Source: Sesamum alatum (Eukaryota; Streptophyta; Magnoliopsida; Lamiales; Pedaliaceae). Taken from it: 64,000 nucleotides of DNA. Each line of letters opens with the position of its first letter. The first letter of the stretch is position 1. The notes under the pieces are model-generated. The model ran no database searches. It had not been told where the DNA came from and worked only from the letters and a program-made list of their open reading frames with translations. The stretch lies in assembly GCA_034509735.1 (NCBI GenBank), contig JACGWO010000013.1, positions 10,002,136 through 10,066,135 of the forward strand. Direction: 5' to 3'. This document shows positions 1 to 11,575 of the stretch, piece by piece. The position numbers and the translations under genes are program-made.

Positions 1-408
1 AGAGTTTCTTTGGAAGGCTAAAGCGATACTAGCTTCCAGAGCATAAGTGAAAACCAGTTAGTCTCAAAGGTATGCACAGTCAGGCCCTATGACGAGTGCA
101 TCGGATAGTGGTCACTGATGAAGACCGCGTCCATAGGATGGATGTGGCGCCTAGCACGACCAAGCCATGTGCGCCTATATGGCAGGCAACTTGGCTATGG
201 GATTATTGGCACGAGATCTCATCACAAGATCCACGAAAATATTCTTAGACAACCACCATCTCCAGGAGGCAATGGTGGATAGAGGTAACACAGTTAGACC
301 GTATTGCTTCGCAAGGAAATATAAGCGGACTCACAATACCTTAGTCGGTATCGTAGATTACTCATACTCAGAGGATTCTGAACAAAATGGGTAATTGACT
401 TATTGGTC

Positions 409-419
409 AAGTGGGAGAT
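409..419 (+). other. Polypurine tract next to the 3' LTR
   Basis: The purine-rich sequence AAGTGGGAGAT lies directly against the LTR start TGTTAGAATAGG. In LTR retrotransposons this tract primes plus-strand DNA synthesis. The same tract, reverse-complemented, borders the 3' LTRs at 27430, 42576 and 59923. Confidence 0.8.
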
Positions 420-1660
420 TGTTAGAATAGGTGACCAGAAAGTCAATGGTATTGGCTGTTCTGAGAACCATTCGTCAATCTGTGAACAAGTAATATTATG
501 TTAATGAATGTAGTAAGGGTTCATAGGCATGAGTTTGTTTGTACTTACTGCTTGCATCGTTACGATGTCACAACAAACGCCCATAGACTGAAATAACGTT
601 TCGGGAAACTGGAACTACGCTTGGAGGTATGTTCATGAAATCAATTTCGCTGAATCAGTCTGAAATACTCCAAGTCAAAGGAATCTCGAGACAGGGCATC
701 GGGAATCCATTTGAGACTTGCACTAAGCATCTGCTGTCGTGTTTCATCGACGGGTGACGAGGATCGTCTAAGCAGTGTTAGTGGGTCGGCCTGCTGGGGA
801 GCGGCCGACTAAGGTGACTCGCGGGAATCGTCATATAGAAGCTACTCGGGCTTGGTCGGTATGACTCGTATTCCCGGTTCCGATAGTACGGGATTAGTCC
901 TCGGACTTGAGGATCACGGCAGTCCCCTACATACTAAGGTTGTATCTTGGATCTGGTGAAATTTGACCGATTATATTACATGGTCATCATAAGCCTCGTC
1001 CAGTGCAGTCGGAGTATGTAAGAACGGTGAATTCCAAGATAGGATCTGTCCCCTGTCAAAGGATATGACAGCAAGATCTCCTATGCGCTCGGAGATGGTT
1101 TAGACTCACAAAGTCTGTGGCCATAGCACTTGATGTAGTGGGAAAGGATTTCCTACGTCGAGTTAAACCTATCTCGAGCATTATGCATAGTTGCCTTGTC
1201 AACGATGGGAACCGACCCCTAGACTAAAGGCCGGGAGACAGGCGACAGTAGGACCGTACCCGTACGTATCGAGCGTCGGTAGGACCGCACCTGCGTATAA
1301 CTCGGAGCCTAAATGTTCACACCATAAATTCACCTAGTCTCTAGTGCCATGGACCGTTGCTAGATGGCCACCCATGGTAACGGACTACTTTGGTTATGAA
1401 ATAACAAGAAGTAGGTCCAAGTCTAGCTGAAAGGTGAACCTAAAGAGTCACACCCGCTACACCAAATGAAAGGGAATTAATTTAGAATTAATTCCGGGAG
1501 AAGGTTTAATTTAATGGAATTAAATTATACTTCTTGGAGATTCAAGCTTCGATGAATTATTTGGAATAATCGGGCTTGAGTTCATAAATTAGATTTATGA
1601 ATTTTACAAAGCATGGGCTTTCCTTTTAATTAGATTAAAAGAGTGAATTAATTAATTAGT

Positions 1661-2016
1661 GGGCTTGGTATTAAATAGGATTTAATATAAAGTCCATGGA
1701 CTATTTAATTTGGAATTAAATAAAGTCCATTCCATTAATTAATTAATGGGCTTAGTATATTAAATAGGATTTTAATATAAAGTCCATGGGACTATTTAAT
1801 TTAGAATTAAATAATCCCATTCTATGGAATTAATTAATGGGCTTGGTATTAAATAGGATTTAATATAAAGTCCATGGACTATTTGATTTGGAATTAAATA
1901 AAGTCCATTCCATTAATTAATTAATGGGCTTAGTATATTAAATAGAATTTTAATATAAAGTCCATGGGATCATTTAAATTTAGAATTAAATAAAGCCCAT
2001 TCCATAAAGCCCATCA
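1661..2016 (+). repeat. Tandem repeat, 178 bp period, two units of two half-units
   Basis: The phrase GGGCTTGGTATTAAATAGGA starts at 1661 and again at 1839. The related phrase GGGCTTAGTATATTAAATAG starts at 1748 and 1926. Spacing is therefore 178 bp for the full unit and 87-91 bp for the half-unit. The units are AT-rich with TTAATTAATTAATGGG spacers, and lie in U3 upstream of the TTGAC cluster. Confidence 0.85.
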
Positions 2017-2071
2017 AAATGGATGGACAAGATTTGATCTAGAGAATGATGAGATGAAGGGCCATGATTGA

Positions 2072-2186
2072 TTTGACTTAATCAAAAGCCTAATTTGACT
2101 AGGATTTGACTAGGTCAAAATCCTAGTCAATGTGTGTCTCTTTGGAAGAGTTTGAGAAGGAATAGGAATTCCATCTTCTATAAATA
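2072..2186 (+). promoter_or_regulatory. LTR promoter: TTGAC array and TATA box
   Basis: Several TTTGACT cores in both orientations lie at 2072-2130, including TTTGACTAGGTCAAA. They are followed by TATAAATA at 2179-2186. A CA/CT-rich transcribed leader follows, as in the other LTRs of this group. Confidence 0.65.
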
Positions 2187-2749
2187 CTTGAAAAACACAC
2201 ACTCACACCTAGTATTCTCTACAACTCTCATCTCTCAAATTCCCTCTCAAATTCGTCCACCCCTCTTTCTTCTCTCCAAGAATATTTCTTTGTTCTTCTT
2301 GATTTATTCAAGTTAAGAACATAAGAGACATTGATTGCGTTAATTCATAGCGTGTATCGATGTCTCTTCTCCCCAAAATAATTTCTTGCTAGCACAAGGG
2401 TTGTTTGCTTTCCGGTGGAGCGAGTGAGATGATTTAGAGGGTCTCTTCTTTGAGATCTTGGTGCAAAACGGGGAACAATGCGTGTAGCCGAAACGAAGAC
2501 AAAACTACAACCGGGTAGGTTCTTTAATTTCGTTTTTCGATTTCAATTCTATGGCCTCCATGTTGTGTTTTATCGAACATGAGATACACCGAACGCCCGG
2601 GAGAATCAAGGGCACACCCCTTGATTCGTTTATGAATATTATGCATAGTTTAAATTCCATTTAATTATGCTTTGTAATTTTTATTACGCACTATCTCGCG
2701 CTTCCGCTATTCGCGTTAATCTCCCGGGACGATCCACCGATTTCTTTCA

Positions 2750-2875
2750 GAGAGGGCTCTTAACAAAATCAATGAAGGCGAAGATGAATCTGCAGATGAT
2801 AAAGACGACACACTCATCCAATATTGTGATGATGATGATGTGCACAATCTCCAAAATGAAATTGAAGATGATTAA
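2750..2875 (+). pseudogene. C-terminal tail of a CACTA first gene (TNP2/tnpD-like), partial
   Basis: An open frame runs from the LTR junction to TAA at 2873-2875 and encodes an acidic tail rich in Asp and Glu, including DESADDKDD and QYCDDDDVH. TNP2-type transposases of plant CACTA elements commonly end in such a tail and lie upstream of the tnpA-like gene, as here. No catalytic region is visible, so the assignment rests on position and composition. The retrotransposon insertion interrupts the gene. Confidence 0.5.
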
Positions 2876-3128
2876 TAGATTTTATTTTCAATACGCATGA
2901 TAATTTTATTGTTTTCACATAATATAAATTGTCTACTTTTATATTTTTACTTCGCAAATAGTTGTAATTATTTTTTATGTAAGATGATTAATTATTTTTG
3001 GCATGAACGTATTTGTCTACTTTTATATTTGTACTTCGCAAATTTACTTTACTAATCGTTACTACATGTCATATTCTAATTTTTCTATATCTTTTCTCGC
3101 TACTAATTTATTATTGATGTTTTTTGGT

Positions 3129-5430
3129 ACAGCAAAATGCCACCGAAGGTACTACATCGGCCTTAACTAGGAAACTAAAAGTTGCATCCCAAGAAGAATC
3201 ATCAGAAATTGTTGAACCAACATCAGTGGCACCAGCTTCATTAATTGATACTGGGTCTGATTTTTCATCTCCACCTCCATCTCCCCGCCCTTCACAACCT
3301 TCATCGTGTTCCCTACATGATCTTGTAGAGGATACACAAGGAGTTGATAATGAAAGTCCATTATCACTTTCAAAGAGTACTACGGGTAAGCATACATTCT
3401 TTAATGCTTGACTAAAACTAATAATTTAATTTATAATTATTTATTGTACTTTTTGTTTATTTATCAAGCACCTGTTGCAACAAATAAAAGAGGTCGTGGT
3501 ATAAGCGTTGGCAAGTCAATAGAGAAAGCGATTGTTGAAAATGTAAGTCTCGTTAAATATTATATAATGCTTTCCTTTATTTGTGATAATTATAGCTATA
3601 TCTTTGATGACATGTTTAGGATGGAAAGTTATTGGAGATTGAGTTCCCTGAGGCTTTAGAAAGCCACGACGATTTGCTAATCATCTAGCAAATGGAATTG
3701 GTATTGTTGTTAGACATAGTCCTGAACTGGATTTCATAAGCCACTGGAGTGACATTCCAGAACATAAATATTACATGTCTATGTTGGACTGGATGCAATT
3801 ATAACAGTGATATTGTATATTTATCTAATTTGTAGTGGTGCAAATTATTTCGTCAACTACATAACTATTGAAATCTTTTTACTTTAATCTATTAGGCCTG
3901 GTTTATTATCAAGGAATGGGCGACGGATGAAGTAGTCAAACTATACATGGATGACATATTTCAAAAGAGTTATACACATTGGAAGGGCCAATTATCAGTA
4001 TCATATAGAGAAATGGTTGAAGCAGGGGAGGATCCAAAGGTTAGAAGTCCATTTGATTGGGTGCCACTTCAAAAATGGCATAATTTGTGTGATCACTTTG
4101 GAAGTGAAAAATTCAAGGTAATAATTAGGAATCTTTTGAAAATTTGAATATAGTTACTTGAATTGTCTTACAATTGAATATGAGCCTCATTCTTACTTGC
4201 TCGTATGCAAATGACGTTAAGATCCAAAATCAATATGAAGAATAGGTCAAACTTATCGTATACTCATACTTCAGGTTCACAATTTTTCCACACGCGGTTA
4301 TTGCAAATGGTATGATATTTCATATAAGTTTAAATAAATTTATCTCTATATTAATTATATTTATTCGTGATATCCACTGACATTATCCTTGTTTAATTTG
4401 CAAGGAAAATCAAAGCTATGTGGATAGTTTTGCTCAAACTCATATGAGAAATGGTGTTTTTGTGAATGAAAAGGCTGCAACAATACATGTATGTTTGATT
4501 CTATATAATTCTCATTTAAATTGTTGTATATGTGTAATATAGCTTGACTTCATAAGTAAATGACAGTCTGAAATGCAAAATTTAAGAAATCAATGAAATG
4601 ACACTAGAGGAAGTTCAGCTTGTGAGAGGAAAATTATAAAGCAAATACTTGGAAGACGATCAGGTTATGAAAAGGGGTTAGGATATGGAGTTATTCCTCA
4701 GAAGTGTATTAAGAGGTCCACATGTGAATCGTCCTAACTTGAGGTCCTTAAAGAAAAATTGAGTACAAGAGAAGATGACCTGCAAAGTGATACTTCTTGT
4801 ATTGAATCTCAAAAAGAACTCATTGCAAGTCAACAAGCACTAATTCAAGGTTACGAGGAACGTTGTAAAAAACAAGATGAAGAGATATATGGTTTAAGAC
4901 AAGGTCAAAGGGAATTGAACGAGATATTGTTGGCTATTATGCAACAAAACAATTCGAAAAACCCTTGTAAGTCTTCATATTTTATTTCGTTATGATCTAT
5001 CTTAGTGATATGTTTTATTTTTGTTTTGTAAATGGTCTAGAATATACTTGTATGTGAAATTGACAATGAAAACTTTGGTGGTGTTTTTGGTATATCAGTT
5101 ATTGATTCTTTGAAGTTTTGATTGTTGTGTTTGGTATTGTGGTTAGTGTTCTGGTATTGTTTCTTTGAAATTTTGGTTGATGTTTTGACATTTTAGTTCG
5201 GAGTTCGTGTATTGGTTATTATTTCTTTGAAGTTTTGGTTGGTGTTTTGACATTTTAATTGGGATTTCTTATATTGTTTATTATTTCTTTGAAGTTTTGG
5301 TTGGTGTTTTGGTATTTTGATTAGAACTTTTCGTATATTGGGTATTATAAATATTTCGTTGTATTGATTTTTAAATAGTTGAATTGTCTTATTGTCTTTG
5401 TTTGAGCAGAAAATCTACAGGTTTGAAGTT
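3129..5430 (+). pseudogene. CACTA tnpA-like gene with Transposase_24-type domain, spliced, decayed
   Basis: Several exons with GT..AG borders can be followed. Exon about 3129-3385 is a Ser/Pro-rich N-terminus. About 3470-3542 encodes KRGRGISVGKSIEKAI. About 3621-3808 encodes GIGIVVRHSPELDF and SHWSDIPEHKYYMSMLDW. About 3897-4116 encodes VSYREMVEAGEDPK and PLQKWHNLCDHF. About 4206-4312 encodes RSKINMKNRSNLSYTHTSGS. About 4405-4490 and about 4566-4967 encode ILGRRSGYEKGLGYGVIP followed by a Gln/Glu-rich coiled-coil tail. This order is typical of the plant Transposase_24 (Ptta/En/Spm) family, whose products bind subterminal repeats. A frameshift near 3660 and in-frame stops near 4594 and 4735 indicate a pseudogene. 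Confidence 0.8.
5107..5346 (+). repeat. Tandem repeat of about 62 bp, four copies, GT-rich
   Basis: The phrase TTCTTTGAAGTTTTGGTTGG or a close variant starts at 5107, 5161, 5223 and 5285, giving periods of 54, 62 and 62 bp. It lies in the presumed last intron of the tnpA-like gene. Confidence 0.75.
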
Positions 5431-5799
5431 GGTGCTCAAAGTGTAACCAATGCAATATGACATTCCAAGGACTCACATGTATTTTGGTGGCTTTATTTCA
5501 CTTGACGGTAGCTATGTTTGAAAACAATTTACTTTATTTGGTATCCTTGGAGCTACTATGCTTGAAAGTTTCTTAGGATATCTTTTGTTGTGCTTTTGTA
5601 GAGAGCGTATTAATGTTTTATATTAGACTTATGTATTGAAGTATTACTTAAAATATGTAGTCATTATGGGATTTATTTATGTTAGGTTTCCTTTCTTTAT
5701 GTTTATATGGACAAGTATTATTTTATTCTTGCAATTTTGAAAACAGGTTTATAAGCATTTTTTAATAGAAAATAAATCACTATAGATTACTATTAGTAA

Positions 5800-6199
5800 G
5801 GAAACGAATTTCTCACAAAAACGTTTTGTGACAAACTTGTTATTGTATATAAATTTAAAATATTATTCATTTTGAGTTTTACTGACGATAATATTTTCTC
5901 ATAATAGGTATTCGTAACAAAAATACTGTTGTAAGTCATACTTTTAGTAACAAATCTTTTTTTTTTTTTTTTTGTAATGATATCATAACCTCTTATGAGG
6001 ACACAATTGTTACTGGAACTATACAATTGTAAGGAATCAGTGTTTGTTACAAATACATTTGTGACGACATAATCAAATTCGTTACAAGAACTCTTAGCGA
6101 CGGGGTTTTCAGTAGAAACTTAGTAACGACACATTTCCGTTACCAAAAGTATTGGCGACGAAATTTGGACATATTGTAATGAATTCTTTCCTCGCGAGA
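5800..6199 (+). repeat. CACTA subterminal repeat zone
   Basis: Short motifs of the type GTAACAAA, GTTACAAG, GTGACGAC and AGTAACGAC recur on both strands, for example near 5822, 5910, 5945, 6009, 6044, 6061, 6081, 6122 and 6138. In CACTA elements such subterminal arrays bind the TnpA-type protein. A run of 17 T (5957-5973) interrupts the zone. Confidence 0.7.
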
Positions 6200-6218
6200 T
6201 GTGAAATTTCTTATAGTG
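6200..6218 (-). repeat. Right terminal inverted repeat of the CACTA element
   Basis: On the minus strand it reads CACTATAAGAAATTTCACA. A small palindrome TCTCGCGAGG follows just inside, on the element side. The matching left repeat is outside the window. Confidence 0.8.
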
Positions 6219-6570
6219 TACGTTGAAACAACAATAAACAGTTTAGATATGTTGTATTGCAGAAGAATAAATCAAGAACTTACAGGAGAGTTGTATCGTA
6301 ACAACTCTCAATCCAAAGCAAAGAACGAACCGAATAGCAGAATTGATCTACTTGAATTGAAGAAATTATACGTCCCATTTCAACGTGCACCGAATACTAT
6401 GCGAGCTCTTCCAGGATAAGATGACTCAATTCAACAGTACTGCATTGCACTAACGAATAGCTCGAACAACACTCAGAAGCCTCTGGAAACTAGGGCAAAA
6501 AGCTCGGATTTATAGAAGAATAAAAACTTGGATTTAGGAGGAAAATCCAAACCATAGAGGAACTAAAAGT
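6219..6570. other. Unassigned sequence between CACTA end and the E1 LTR
   Basis: I see no similarity to the other LTRs in these 352 bases until about 6571. A possible TATA box on the minus strand (CTTCTATAAATCC near 6508-6520) suggests this could be a divergent R/U5 part of the LTR to its right. It could also be older flanking DNA. The open frame at 6201-6419 overlaps the CACTA terminus and has no family signature. Confidence 0.4.
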
Positions 6571-7980
6571 GGTAATTTTCAGCCATACCACATTAAGGAA
6601 GAAGTCCAACTTCTTCCTATTCCAAAAGTGGAATTAACACACCTCTTGGGCCAAAATTTAACGGACCGGGTTCCACTATAATCCAATTACAACGAACCCA
6701 AAATTAAATCCCACTTAATTCAAGGACCACTTAAATAATTCCCATTGATCTTTTAATCCAATTAAAAGACCTAATCTTTCGAATCACTACATTAATCGAT
6801 AAATCCCATTTACCGATTAAATGAGGGCCCGATACAATATACGCCCGTCCATCCAATGGACACTCTCTTAAGCAATGTAATTACTTAATTATCCTCCTCA
6901 ATTGACTCCAAGTCAATTTTTCCACCTTCTCGGTGATTTTTGTGTGACACTTTAGGTTCACCCACAGCTAGACTTGGGCCCCTGTCCAACAGGGGCCAGT
7001 TACCATGGGTGGCCGTCTAGCAACGGACCATGGCACTAGAGACTAGGTGAATGTTGGCATGAATATTTCGGTGCCGATTTCGTACGGGTACGGTCCTTCC
7101 TTCTGCCATCTCCCGGCCTTAGTCTAGAGTATGAAATTGGGCATCGGTTTCCATCCTTGACTAGGCATCTATTCTTAATACTTGAGATTACGCATGCCTC
7201 ATTGCATCGATATAGGAAACCATTTTATGTTCGACCAACCATTGTGGCCACAGGTTTAAACCGCATGAATGTGTCTCCGGGTGCATAGGAGATACCTCTG
7301 TCACATACTGACAGGGGACGGATCCTCTTCTTGGAACCCACCGTCCTCGCTACACATTCTGACTGCACTGGACAAGACTTATAATGATCATCTTACAGAA
7401 TAATCACCTCTCGCCAAATCCAAGATACAACCATCCTGTGTACGTGACTGCCATGGTTCCTCATGTCTGAGGACTACTCTCGTACTATCGGAACCGAGGA
7501 AATCCAATCATACCGACCAAGTCTTCAAGGCTTCCATATGATGATCCCCGTGAGTCAGTTCAGTCGGCTCGACCCCAATCGACCAACCCACCAAGATCGT
7601 GTAGGCATCCCACGCCTATCACCGATGAAACACGACACTCATCCAATGAACACGACTCTTGGTGCAAGTATCTATAGGACTCTCGATGCCCTGTCTCGAG
7701 GTCCTCGACTTGGAACGTTGCAGACCCAACTCTTTGTCAGTTGGTTTCATGACCACCCTCCAATGTGTGCCCCAACTGCATGAGTTGTTAATCGTGGTCT
7801 GTGGACTTGTTGTGGTATACGTAAAACACCATTTTAATATATGAAAAATGGGCATAACAAAGAAGGCACCGATGGTAATGAATACTCATTTTTTTCATTA
7901 CATAATATTATATTACATCAAGTTGTCAAACAGGTTACAAAACACCAAACCTATTGGCTTTCTGGTCATCTATTCTAACA
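6571..7980 (-). repeat. 3' LTR of copia element E1, truncated
   Basis: Read on the minus strand it starts TGTTAGAATAGATGACCAG at 7980 and follows the same landmarks as the LTR at 14026-16515, down to GGAAGAAGTTGGACTTCTTC at about 6610. Similarity fades near 6571, so the R and U5 parts are missing or replaced. No clear purine-rich primer tract is visible just inside it. Confidence 0.75.
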
Positions 7981-8914
7981 CAACTGCATTCACTTAGTTG
8001 GGCATCTCGATCAATCAACTGGTAGCATCTCGTCTAAACGACTTGACCCCATACAGAGTTAAACTCTTACTATACTTGCAATATTAGCACCTTCAAGAAT
8101 TATAGGGGATAGACTCCAAATACAAAGTATCAATCTATATTGGTGCTCTGACATACCCTACGACTTTTTAATACCACATTGAACTTTCTTTGTGGGATCT
8201 CCACTTAGAAGGTTGAGTTGCTATCGTAGATATGTCACTAATAGGTTTTCAATCTCATCCCCAATCTGGAAATTTGTACTAGTGATAGATCTAATCCTTT
8301 CGTCAAAGGATCAGCACATTATCCTTTGTTCCTACAAAGTCAATGCCTCTGTCCAACACTAACTGCCTTATAGACTTATTTCGAACTTGGATGTGTCTTT
8401 TGGTTTGTTTGTATTTACGACTCCGAACCTTTGCAATTGTGGTTCGACTATCACAATGTACAACAATAGGTGGAAGAGGTTGGCTTAAAATCGGCAGTTT
8501 TAATAACAATCCATACAATCACTCAGCCTCAGTACCAGTCGTATCCAACGCACATAACTCGGCATCCAAGTAGACGGGGGTTATCAAAGTCTATTTTGCA
8601 AACTTCCAGGAGACAGCACCCCCACCTAGAGTAAATACATATCCTGAACAACCATTACTACTGGGCTTATTGGCTATCACGCTAGTAACACTATATCCCT
8701 CAAGAACAGTATGGAATCTGTCATTGATATTGTTACCTTAAGGTTCCTTAGTACCCAATCCGAAGCTCCCTAATGAGTTCTGGTCTCGAGCCATTTGCTA
8801 AATACTGCAAACTCCTAATAATTTTGGAATACCTTAGTTGCGCTACCGATACACCACTATGATTTTTTAATAAAGCCACAGAAGGATCATATGGTATCCT
8901 TGCGATTCTACAAT
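7981..8914 (-). pseudogene. Copia RNase H and connection domain of E1, decayed
   Basis: The minus strand encodes the copia RNase H core VVHCDSRTTIAKVRSRKYKQ followed by KRHIQVRNKSIRQLVLDRGI and GTKDN, then a 3' untranslated stretch to the LTR. Closer to 8914 it encodes PYDPSVALLKNHSGVSV, the conserved segment after the RT. Stops and frameshifts break the frame. The gene is split from its RT (10916-11525) by the solo LTR at 8915-10910. Confidence 0.8.
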
Positions 8915-10910
8915 TGTTAGAATAGGTGACCATGTAGCCAATCTTCGTAGGCGAATTGTAACCTATGTCTGAATAATTTTGAGGTTTTAATAAATCATTA
9001 ATGAATAAGAAGTGAAATTCATTTAGCATTTTCTTTGTTTGTGTTCACTTTATCTGTTTTATAACTGCTCACTACGCAAACAAAGCCCATAGACTGAAAA
9101 CGCATTTCGGGGACTAGGACTACGCTTGGAGGTAGATCCATAAAATCAGTCCCGCCAAATCAGTCTGGAAATCTCCAAGTCAAGGAATCTCGAAAGTGGG
9201 TACTGAGATTCCCTTTGAGACTTGCACTAAGCATCTGATGTCCTATTTCATGGACGGGTGACGAGGGTCGTCTAAGCAGTGTTAGTGGGTTGGCCTGCTA
9301 GGGAGCAACTGCCTGAGTTGACTCGCGGGAACCGTCTTACAGAGGACCTTGAGTAGGGTCGGTTAGGTATGACGTGCGTTCCCGGTTCCAACGGTACAGG
9401 TCAAGTCCTTTGACTTGAGGAACTGCTGAGTTTACCTGTACATCAGGGTTGTATCTTAGATATGGTGAGAGATTGCCAAGATGCACTTGAGTAGTCATAA
9501 GCCATATCTAGTGCAGCTCCGGTGTGCAGAGTGATAGTAGTTTTCAAGAAAGGATCTGTCTCCTGTCAAAAAGTGTTGAAAGTTGTGTCTCACAAATGCT
9601 CAGTGTCTTGTCCCTAAAATCTGTGGCCACAGTAACTGAACAGAAGGGAAGATTTCCCTTGCGGCATTTAGTAGAGGACAGACCGACACTTAGGTCCAAA
9701 ATGGTTACCTGCATAATCCGTTCCCTAGACCCTAAGTGGTGAGACCGTAGACGGAATGATAGATGTACTGTAGAGCTTAAATGTTCATCCCCGCATATTC
9801 ACCTAGTCTCTAGTGCCATGGACCGTTGCTAGATGGTCACCCATGGTAACGGGCGGATTCTAGAAATCCAACCAAGTCTAGCTGAAGGTGAACCTAAAGA
9901 GTCACACACAATCCGCACACATAAACGTATTTAATTTAGAATTAAATATTTGGATAAGTGGATCGATTAAATTGGATTTAATCGGGTCCTTATTTTCTTG
10001 GGAAGAATTAATTCCTTTTATTAGATAAAAGGGATTTATCTAATAAATTAGATTTATTAGAAATTAATTTAATGGGTTTGGAATAAATATTTATATTTAA
10101 TATATTTATTTATTGCCCTTGAAATATTTAAATAGAATTTAAATATTCCATTAGATTAAATTAATGGTTGAGATTAAAAGGGAGGAATCAATGGCTAATA
10201 TTGGTTTGACCAAAGAAGCTAGATTTTGACTAGGGTTTGACTAGGTCAAATCCTAGTGATGGTGGAGTCTTCAAAGTGTAGGAAACTAGAAGAGGAATAG
10301 GATTCCTCTTCTATAAATACTCCTTAGCACACACTTTGAAGAAGATGATGATTCTTGAAACACACACACACACACACACTCGTCTCCTCCCTCTCCCTCT
10401 CTTGGCCGCGCCTCTCTCTCCTTCCAAGAAAGCCTTTTTTCTTGTTCTTTTGTTTTAATAATTGAACATTAAGGAGGATTGATCTCGTTAATCAATAACG
10501 TTTGATCGATCCGTCCTCTCCAAAATATACTTGCTCTTTCGCTAGGACGAAGATCAAAATACATGGGCGGATTGCGTGTACGAATTAGAGGGTCTCCTAT
10601 ATGAGATTTTGGAGCAAATCGGTGAACAACGCGAGTGCCGGTAAGAACACGAAAACGAAAATCGGTAGGTTTCCGGTTTATGTTTTCGTCCCCTTTATTT
10701 TTGAATCCTATGGCCTTCCATGATTGTTATATGTATGTTTTATGATTCATGAGATACACCAAACGCTCGGGAGTTTCAAGGGTACACCCCTTGAACGCTT
10801 TTATTTTAATATATGTTTATGCATGTTTAAACTCTTGAAATTTAAATTATACCGCGCTTCCGCATTCGCGCTACTCCCGGGACGATCCACACGCCTACCC
10901 TAGGCTTTCA
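8915..10910 (+). mobile_element. Solo LTR S1 (1996 bp) with 5 bp target duplication
   Basis: It begins TGTTAGAATAGGTGACC and ends GGCTTTCA. The target duplication ACAAT is exact at 8910-8914 and 10911-10915. It has no PBS, PPT or coding interior, which is the signature of LTR-LTR recombination. It lies inside the pol gene of E1 and is therefore younger than E1. Confidence 0.92.
10204..10319 (+). promoter_or_regulatory. S1 promoter: TTGAC array and TATA box
   Basis: TTTGACC, TTTTGACTAGG and TTTGACTAGGTCAAA lie at 10204-10252, followed by TATAAATA at 10312-10319 and then a CA/CT microsatellite. Confidence 0.65.
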
Positions 10911-10915
10911 ACAAT

Positions 10916-11525
10916 TATAGCCAAATTTCCAATTATCTTCTCAACATAATGAGTCTGAGAAATAGCTATGCCATCAGTTGAATGAATCAACTTGATTCCA
11001 AGAATTACATTAGCCTCGCTTATATGCTTCATTTCAAACTTATGTTTCAAGAATGACTTGGTTTCAGTAATAATATCTAAATAGGATGCTGCTAATAGAA
11101 TGTCATCAACATAGACATAAAATGATCATATTATCTCCCTTAGCCCTATAGTAAGTACACTTATCATTCTCATTAACAGTGAATCCAAACACAATAATAG
11201 TTTTATTAATCTTTTCATGCCACTATTTGTATGCTTGTTTTAGTCCATAGGGACTTAACAAGTTTAAAAACTTTTGCTCATTACCATGAGCTACAAATCC
11301 CTCAGGCTGATTCATGTATATTTCTTCCTCGAGTTCACCATACAAGTAGGTTGTTTTCACATCCATTTGGTGAATCAGAAGATTATACACTGAAGCAAGT
11401 GCTATAAGCACCCAGATAGTAGTCAATCGACCTACCAGAGAATAAGTATCAAAATAGTCCATTATCTCCTTTTGTTTAAAACCCTTAGCCACCAATCTAG
11501 CTTTAAACTTATCGATGGTCTTGCA
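10916..11525 (-). pseudogene. Copia reverse transcriptase fragment of E1
   Basis: The minus strand encodes KFKARLVAKGFKQKE, HQMDVKTTYLYGELEEEIYM, NQPEGFVAHGNEQKFL, YGLKQAYK and the catalytic YVDDILLAAS (codons at 11102-11113), then KHKFEMKHISEANVILGIK. This is the standard order of the copia RT. Stops are present. The N-terminal part of RT is missing: at about 11525 the frame runs into sequence that resembles the leader of E3 near 36785, so gag, protease and integrase are deleted. Confidence 0.85.
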
Positions 11526-11575
11526 AAAAACGGCCCAAGCCGTTGTGCCACTAGCCTTGCGCACGCACCCTGTGT
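11526..11575 (-). other. Leader-derived junction sequence of E1
   Basis: AAAAAACGGCCCAAGCCG here resembles AAAACGGCCCAGCCGCTGTG in the E3 leader at about 36785. It marks where the leader was fused to RT by an internal deletion. TGTGT at 11571-11575 is the left target duplication of S2. Confidence 0.6.

Larger units (their letters stand above)
1..2749 (+). mobile_element. 3' end of an LTR retrotransposon (internal tail, PPT, 3' LTR)
   Basis: The segment ends with a complete LTR that is immediately preceded by a purine-rich tract, so it is read as the downstream end of an element whose body lies left of the window. The first 408 bases show no recognisable gag, integrase, RT or RNase H motif. 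An open frame at 167-394 has no family signature and I do not call it a gene. The element lies inside a CACTA transposon: coding sequence of the CACTA starts directly after position 2749. The expected 5 bp duplication would be GAGAG (2750-2754), but its partner is outside the window. Confidence 0.8.
420..2749 (+). repeat. LTR, complete (3' LTR, 2330 bp)
   Basis: It begins TGTTAGAATAGGTGACC and ends GATTTCTTTCA, giving the expected TG...CA ends. It shares the landmark order of the other LTRs: start, GCCATGGACCGTTGCTAGAT block near 1345, AT-rich stretch, TTGAC cluster, TATA box, and an end block with GAGATACACCGAACGC. It is about 330 bp longer than the 2.0 kb relatives mainly because of the tandem repeat at 1661-2016. 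Confidence 0.88.
2750..6218 (+). mobile_element. CACTA (En/Spm-type) DNA transposon, right-hand part
   Basis: The segment holds the acidic tail of a first transposon gene, a spliced Transposase_24-type gene, a subterminal repeat zone and a right terminus. Read on the minus strand the terminus begins CACTATAAGAAATTTCACA, matching the CACTA superfamily hallmark. The left part lies outside the window, beyond the inserted LTR element. CACTA elements normally make a 3 bp target duplication; the right one would be TAC (6219-6221), with no partner visible. Confidence 0.85.

Noticed and set aside
167..394. 75-codon open frame near the left edge
   Set aside because: It has no recognisable domain, and lies in the non-coding-looking tail between an element body and its PPT.
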